A stretch of 8,812 bases of DNA from NCBI GenBank assembly GCA_031269205.1, contig JAISZM010000047.1, forward strand, positions 1-8,812. Reading direction: 5' to 3'. The stretch is from Eubacteriales Family XIII. Incertae Sedis bacterium (GTDB lineage Bacteria; Bacillota; Clostridia; Peptostreptococcales; Anaerovoracaceae). The position numbers were made by a program, and so were the translations under genes. Shown piece by piece: positions 4,970 to 8,812 of this stretch (position 1 is its first letter; each line of letters opens with the position of its first letter). Below the pieces are notes generated by a model, which searched no databases, was not told the origin of the DNA, and worked only from the letters and a program-made list of their open reading frames with translations.

Positions 4970-5692
4970 TCAGTGTATACCCCCGTTGATATCTATCGTG
5001 GCGCCATTGATGAACCAGGCTTCATCGGAACAGAGATAGGCGATAAGGCTCGCCACATCTTCCGGCTGCCCGAGCCTCATCCTGCTTGCCGCGTCGGGAT
5101 CCGACGCTTTGAGGCCGGTCAGCATGTCCGTCTCTATGGCGGCAGGAAGTATGGCGTTGACCGTGATCCCTTTGCGTGCGGATTCAAAGGCCAGGCTTTT
5201 CGTCAGGGATATGAGGGCGCCTTTGGCGGCCGCGTAATTCGCCTGGCCGATGTTCCCGTAAAACGACAACGAGGACATCATGACGATACGGCCAAAGCCC
5301 TGCTCACGCATCTTTCCAAGCACCTGTTTGGTGCAATAGAACACGCCGTTGAGATCGACGTCTATCACCCGCTCCCATGCGTCCCCGCTCATCTTGTGGA
5401 ACATGCTGTCCTGCGTGACGCCCGCGTTATTGACCAGATAGTCGACGCGGCCGAAGCTTTCGAATATCGCGTCGAAGGTCGCTTCGACCTCCGAAGGCTT
5501 CGCCACGTCGCATCCGAAAGCGGCGACGCGCTCTCCGTCCCGGCCCAGGTCTCCCAGCCAGGGTATCTCATCCGAGGTCGCGATAACGGCGACGCCGGCG
5601 ACCCCGTCCGCTAAAAACCGCTTTGCCGCCGCGGCGCCGATACCTCTCCTCCCTCCGGTGACCACCGCATACTTACCACTGAAATCAAACAT
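4970..5692 (-). CDS. SDR family NAD(P)-dependent oxidoreductase (FabG-like)
   Basis: This 240-residue classical short-chain dehydrogenase/reductase would interconvert a carbonyl and an alcohol with NAD(P)(H) in the cytoplasm. The cofactor loop TGGRRGIG (12-19) and structural NNAG (88-91) are intact. The catalytic tetrad is complete: N115, S140, Y153 and K157 (YAAAK), with spacing as in FabG. The C-terminal GQPEDVA and NGATIDINGG segments are also FabG-like. Length is normal. The start is supported by AGGAGG at 5699-5704 with a 6-base spacer. It is the third gene of the XDH-DASS-SDR group, 101 bases after the permease. That position argues for a catabolic dehydrogenase of the same pathway rather than housekeeping 3-oxoacyl-ACP reductase, but homology alone does not exclude FabG. 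Confidence 0.92.
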   Translation of the reverse strand: MFDFSGKYAVVTGGRRGIGAAAAKRFLADGVAGVAVIATSDEIPWLGDLGRDGERVAAFGCDVAKPSEVEATFDAIFESFGRVDYLVNNAGVTQDSMFHKMSGDAWERVIDVDLNGVFYCTKQVLGKMREQGFGRIVMMSSLSFYGNIGQANYAAAKGALISLTKSLAFESARKGITVNAILPAAIETDMLTGLKASDPDAASRMRLGQPEDVASLIAYLCSDEAWFINGATIDINGGIH

Positions 5693-5698
5693 CTTGAC

Positions 5699-5704
5699 CC
5701 TCCT
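5699..5704 (-). promoter_or_regulatory. Ribosome binding site of the SDR gene
   Basis: On the minus strand this is a perfect AGGAGG with 6 bases to the ATG at 5692. A GC-rich hairpin (5710-5725) ends only 5 bases before it. Confidence 0.85.
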
Positions 5705-5709
5705 TTTCC

Positions 5710-5725
5710 CCGGAGCGGACTCCGG
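5710..5725 (-). other. GC-rich hairpin immediately before the SDR ribosome binding site
   Basis: CCGGAG and CTCCGG form a perfect 6-bp stem with a 4-base loop, all upstream of the SDR AGGAGG. Further hairpins sit in the same spacer: GGCGG/CCGCC at 5763-5776 with a 4-base loop, and GGGA/TCCC at 5750-5760. None is followed by a T-run. They look like transcript-stability or processing elements between cotranscribed genes rather than terminators. Confidence 0.45.
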
Positions 5726-5793
5726 CGCAAAACCAACAAAGCGACATCAGGGAAGCTCCCCCGGCGGCGATCCGCCTCGACGGGCAGCCCCTT

Positions 5794-7221
5794 TTATATC
5801 AAGCCTACAAAGCCGCAGGCTAACGGTATCCATAGAGCGGTGAGCGCTATCATGATGAGCTGCAGAAGCCCCGTGACCCTGGCCATATCCGTCATCTTGT
5901 AATAGCCCGTGCTGAACGTAAGCATGGGTACGGTATCGAGCGGAAGCAAATAGCAGTTTGCCGCACAGAACGCCAGAGTGAGCGCCATGGCGGGCGGCGA
6001 CCACGAAGCGCCGAGAGCGATCATGGGGGCGATCATAAAGGTGACGAAAGCCGGAGCGACCGGTATGATGATAAGCGCGACGAAGCATATGGCCGCGGCC
6101 ATCCCTACGAGCAGCATGGGCGGGAGGTTTGACGTCGTTGGCATGAGCGACGCGAACCAATCACTGACGCCGTTCGACACCATGACCGCGCCGATGGATA
6201 TAACCGCGCCTTGCAGGATGTACGCGTCCCAGCTCACGTCCTTCGTCACGAAACTCTTCCATTCGAGCACCCTTACACCGGGCATGAAAAAGATGGCGCA
6301 GCCTATGACGCATACCACGATGATGTTTATCTCCGCTACCCATGAGCTTATGACAAACAGAGCCATCATGCCCGCGGTTATGAGGAGAACCTTCTTCTCG
6401 TCGATACCCATCCGCTTAGGCACGTCGAGCGCTTCTATGAATGCGCGTACCTGCTCGTTGCTTATCTCAACGGGCTTATAGGCTTTCACGCAGAGGAACC
6501 AGGCCAGCGGCAGCATGACGACGGCCAGGGGCGCTCCTATGCCCATCCACTGCACGAAGGTGATGCGCATCCCGGTGGCTTCCTCGAGCAGATCCAAGGC
6601 CAGCAGGTTGATAGAGCTACCCACAGGCGTTATCATCCCTCCTATCATGCTCGAGACAGCCGTGCCGATCATGAAGGCGCGGGCCGTCTGTCTTTTCGCG
6701 CGTTCGTCCTTGTACAGCTCCAAAAAGCTCAGGGCTATCGACATGAATATGGCGCAGGTAGGCACGTTGGACACGAAGGACGACAGGAGGGCGCTGCAGA
6801 GCATGATCGCGAAGAGCATACTGCTCACACTCTTGCCGAATTTAAGGAGCAGCGCGCGGAGTATACGCTTCGAGAGCGGGATGGTGGTGAACGCCGCGGC
6901 GATGCCGAACGAAGCCAGTATAAAGAACGCGACCTGATTGGAAAAACCGAGAAGCGCGTTCGAAAAGGAGGGTACGGTGTTGAATACGAAGAGGAGTCCC
7001 AGGAAGAGGATACAGGTCACGCACATGTCGATGGCTTCCGTCACGAGCATGATGAGGAAGGCGATAGTCAGCCCCAGCACACGCTTCCCTTCCGGGGTGA
7101 GTCCTTCAATATCCGGCGCCGCCAAGGATACGATGACGACCAGCACGGCCATCATGACGCCGATAGCCTGCTTCACGCCAAACGGCCTGTCAAAAACGCG
7201 TTTTATGACTTCCTGTTCCAT
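5794..7221 (-). CDS. DASS (SLC13) family anion/carboxylate permease
   Basis: This 475-residue inner-membrane protein is of the divalent anion:sodium symporter (DASS/SLC13) type, a family importing di- and tricarboxylates or sulfate with sodium. It has about 11-12 hydrophobic segments. SNVPTCAIF (151-159) corresponds to the first SNT substrate/sodium hairpin. GGMITPVGSSINLLA (194-208) corresponds to the GGTPPNLI segment. LPLDTVPMLTFSTGYYKMTDM (426-446) corresponds to the family C-terminal signature. The second SNT hairpin is not recognisable: IPVAPAF (386-392) stands in its place, so substrate or ion coupling may differ. The ATG at 7221 is chosen because AAGGAG lies 4 bases upstream (7226-7231). 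An in-frame ATG at 7278 would add 19 basic residues inside a hairpin region. It lies between the molybdenum enzyme and SDR genes, probably in one operon. Confidence 0.88.
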   Translation of the reverse strand: MEQEVIKRVFDRPFGVKQAIGVMMAVLVVIVSLAAPDIEGLTPEGKRVLGLTIAFLIMLVTEAIDMCVTCILFLGLLFVFNTVPSFSNALLGFSNQVAFFILASFGIAAAFTTIPLSKRILRALLLKFGKSVSSMLFAIMLCSALLSSFVSNVPTCAIFMSIALSFLELYKDERAKRQTARAFMIGTAVSSMIGGMITPVGSSINLLALDLLEEATGMRITFVQWMGIGAPLAVVMLPLAWFLCVKAYKPVEISNEQVRAFIEALDVPKRMGIDEKKVLLITAGMMALFVISSWVAEINIIVVCVIGCAIFFMPGVRVLEWKSFVTKDVSWDAYILQGAVISIGAVMVSNGVSDWFASLMPTTSNLPPMLLVGMAAAICFVALIIIPVAPAFVTFMIAPMIALGASWSPPAMALTLAFCAANCYLLPLDTVPMLTFSTGYYKMTDMARVTGLLQLIMIALTALWIPLACGFVGLI

Positions 7222-7225
7222 GATT

Positions 7226-7231
7226 CTCCTT
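7226..7231 (-). promoter_or_regulatory. Ribosome binding site that decides the permease start
   Basis: On the minus strand this reads AAGGAG with a 4-base spacer to the ATG at 7221. It favours the 475-residue product over one starting at 7278. Confidence 0.7.
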
Positions 7232-7256
7232 GCTTTCAAGCCCCGGCGGACGAAGG

Positions 7257-7288
7257 CGCGCACAGGACGGGCTTCCATCCTGTACGCG
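7257..7288 (-). other. Long hairpin between the molybdenum-enzyme and permease genes
   Basis: CGCGCACAGGA (7257-7267) and TCCTGTACGCG (7278-7288) pair over 11 positions, with one position forming a U-G wobble on the minus-strand RNA. The loop is 10 bases. It lies in the 111-base spacer after the molybdopterin-subunit stop (7333) and about 25 bases before the permease ribosome binding site. No T-run follows in the direction of transcription, so it is more likely a differential-stability or processing element, or an attenuator, than a plain terminator. Confidence 0.6.
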
Positions 7289-7332
7289 TGCTCCCTCGCG
7301 CTTTTTGCCGTCTGCCATCTATCCGCGAAACG

Positions 7333-8812
7333 CTACATTATGGCGGTGACATCAATTTCCTTTGTCGCCGTCTCATCGTCAGGCACGGCCACAGGGTTTG
7401 CCTTTATGTCCTCGATGATATCGTCCAGGCTGTCGCCCAGATACCACTTCTCTGGCTTCAGCTCCCTGCCCTGAGCTTTTGCCTCCAGCGCGGCGAGTAT
7501 CTTGTCCGGGGTGGCCGGAATCTCGTAGATCCGTATCCCCAGCGCGTCGTTGATGGCATTCAGCACGCTCACGTGACCGCAGCTCTGGAAGCACTCGGAC
7601 GCCCCTCCCGAGCCGAAGGGGCCGCCCTCGCGCGGCGTCTCGACGTAGGAGAACTCGATATCATCGGGAATCTCATTACACGACAGTATCCCGCAGCCTA
7701 TCATGTTCTCATATTGCTTCTTGAAATCGCTGTATTCCTCTTTCAGAGCATACCCGATCGCGTGCGCAAGCCCGCCGATCGCCTGCCCCTCGACCGTGAG
7801 CTTGTTACCTATCACCCCGACATCCGCAGCGGAATGAACGGCTATCAGGTCTATTTTCCCGCTGCTTGGGTCAGCTTCGATCCTCGACACCTGTACGATA
7901 TGGTTGTGATCCATCATGGGATTCCCTTCCCCTGTGTCCGGGCTGAGGGCCTCACGCTCATCCACCGACGACCATTCTCCCTTGAAAAGCGTTTCAAGCC
8001 CGTCCGCTTTCATCTCGTCATAGCCGCGGTATGTACCGTCGGCTTTTCGCATAGCGTCGAGCATCTTTTGTCCCGCTATCAGGGTGGCGTTGCCGGATAC
8101 GTAGTGGCTGCGGCTTGCGGCGGAAGGCCCGTGGAACGGCGCTTTCCCGGTATCATCCTTGATGAGCCTCACCTGATCGGGCTTTAGTCCAAGAGGCTTC
8201 AATGCCTCTATGGTGAACACGACGCTGCTCGCGTCCCCTCCCTGACCCATCTCCTGCCAACAGTTGTAATGCGATACCGACCCGTCAGGATTCAGTTCGA
8301 GCCAGACCTCGCATATATCCGCGTCCTCGCTGACGTGGAAACCGCCCATAGCCAAGCCGACGCCCCGCAGCTTTCCGTCGCCCGTATCTTCGGCCTTCCA
8401 CTTGAGGGATTCATCCCAATACGGACGCAGCGTCTCCAATAGCTCAGCGACCGAATAGTAATGATAGGGTCTTGAGTTTGCCGTGGTGTCGCCCGGCTCT
8501 ATCGCGTTCAGCTGACAGAAGTCATAGGGATCCATCCCCATCTTTTTCGCGAGCATATCGATCAACTGGCCCGCGACCGTATACATCTGCGGCGAACCGA
8601 ACGAACGGTAGGGTATCGCGTAGGAATTATTCGACAGAATGGCCCGCCCTATCGCCTTGATGTTCGGTATCTTCAAGCCGTAGCAGATGAAGCGCATGGC
8701 CTTTGACTGCAGTATGCCGGCCGTCTCGGGGTAGGCGCCGTGTTCCAGGGCCAGGTCAATCTCCGCCGCAAGGAGTTTGCCGTCCTCGTCCGCCGCCAGT
8801 CTTCCGTTTGAC
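7333..8812 (-). CDS. Molybdopterin-binding subunit of a xanthine dehydrogenase/aldehyde oxidoreductase family enzyme (5' end outside window)
   Basis: The frame is open from the right edge to a TAG at 7333, giving 492 visible C-terminal residues; an ATG at 8697 is internal. The product is the molybdenum-cofactor domain of a MOP/xanthine dehydrogenase-type hydroxylase, which inserts oxygen from water into an aldehyde or N-heterocycle. Family landmarks appear in order: PYRSFGSPQ (the FRG-x-G-x-PQ region), EMGQGGDASS (the GQG pterin loop), GPSAASRSHYVSGNA (second pterin contact), GQAIGGLAHAIGYAL, and GPFGSGGASECFQS. The glutamate in the last of these aligns with the catalytic Glu of these enzymes. 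That form is closer to Desulfovibrio-type aldehyde oxidoreductase than to mammalian xanthine oxidase (GEPP). The iron-sulfur portion is not in view. A DASS permease and an SDR follow, suggesting a role in catabolism of an imported organic anion. Confidence 0.92.
   Translation of the reverse strand, partial: SNGRLAADEDGKLLAAEIDLALEHGAYPETAGILQSKAMRFICYGLKIPNIKAIGRAILSNNSYAIPYRSFGSPQMYTVAGQLIDMLAKKMGMDPYDFCQLNAIEPGDTTANSRPYHYYSVAELLETLRPYWDESLKWKAEDTGDGKLRGVGLAMGGFHVSEDADICEVWLELNPDGSVSHYNCWQEMGQGGDASSVVFTIEALKPLGLKPDQVRLIKDDTGKAPFHGPSAASRSHYVSGNATLIAGQKMLDAMRKADGTYRGYDEMKADGLETLFKGEWSSVDEREALSPDTGEGNPMMDHNHIVQVSRIEADPSSGKIDLIAVHSAADVGVIGNKLTVEGQAIGGLAHAIGYALKEEYSDFKKQYENMIGCGILSCNEIPDDIEFSYVETPREGGPFGSGGASECFQSCGHVSVLNAINDALGIRIYEIPATPDKILAALEAKAQGRELKPEKWYLGDSLDDIIEDIKANPVAVPDDETATKEIDVTAIM

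Noticed and set aside
4925..5614. A 229-codon plus-strand open frame opposite the SDR gene.
   Set aside because: The minus-strand SDR has an intact cofactor loop and catalytic tetrad; the plus frame is its reverse shadow.
5747..6160. A His/Arg-rich 137-codon minus-strand frame inside the permease gene.
   Set aside because: It is an out-of-frame overlap with the DASS permease. The histidines come from frame-shifted hydrophobic codons, not a metal-binding protein.
7288..8187. A 299-codon plus-strand open frame opposite the molybdopterin subunit.
   Set aside because: It lies antisense to a gene with many conserved family motifs, has no ribosome binding site that I could see, and its product looks like no known family.
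1..8812. CRISPR arrays, tRNA/rRNA genes, insertion sequences and phage attachment sites.
   Set aside because: No regularly spaced repeats, no tRNA-like cloverleaf and no transposase or integrase motifs were found; the one tandem repeat is a two-copy 13-mer.

Overview
The window is a compact bacterial chromosomal segment with nine recognisable protein genes and one gene remnant. All but the first gene lie on the minus strand. Hand counts give about 60% GC in the SDR gene and about 45% in the acetyltransferase-like gene. Starts are often preceded by strong AGGAGG-type ribosome binding sites. The family mix (DUF3842, Fsr-type MFS, YbaK, DASS permease, MOP-like molybdenum hydroxylase) and the frequent ATA isoleucine codons suggest an anaerobe from the Clostridia/Negativicutes or Synergistota side of the tree. 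This is an inference; no rRNA or other phylogenetic marker is present.

Layout, left to right. (1) 1-562: a leader with a promoter-like sequence, then a plus-strand DUF3842 gene, convergent with the next gene across only 8 bases. (2) 571-2581: a minus-strand pair, a fosmidomycin-resistance-type MFS exporter followed by a nitroreductase. Upstream of the pair is a gap holding a perfect 13-bp tandem duplication. (3) 2736-4479: a tightly packed minus-strand cluster transcribed in the order GNAT-like acetyltransferase, 62-residue small protein, DNA-deoxyinosine (hypoxanthine) glycosylase, YbaK-type aminoacyl-tRNA deacylase. The first three overlap one another, and the GNAT-like gene is clearly poorer in GC. 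(4) About 4586-4800: the frameshifted C-terminal remnant of a MacB/FtsX-type ABC permease, ending where the leader of the GNAT cluster begins. (5) 4970-8812: a minus-strand catabolic-looking group in the order MOP/xanthine-dehydrogenase-type molybdopterin subunit (5' end outside the window), DASS/SLC13 carboxylate permease, FabG-like SDR oxidoreductase. The spacers between these genes carry hairpins.

How the genes may work together. The right-hand group looks like uptake of an organic anion by the permease, with oxidation or reduction by a molybdenum hydroxylase and an SDR dehydrogenase; the substrate cannot be read from the sequence. The middle cluster joins two quality-control enzymes (removal of deaminated adenine from DNA, removal of mischarged amino acids from tRNA) to an unassigned GNAT-like/small-protein pair. 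That pair is the best candidate here for something undescribed. No CRISPR array, RNA gene, transposase or phage gene was seen.
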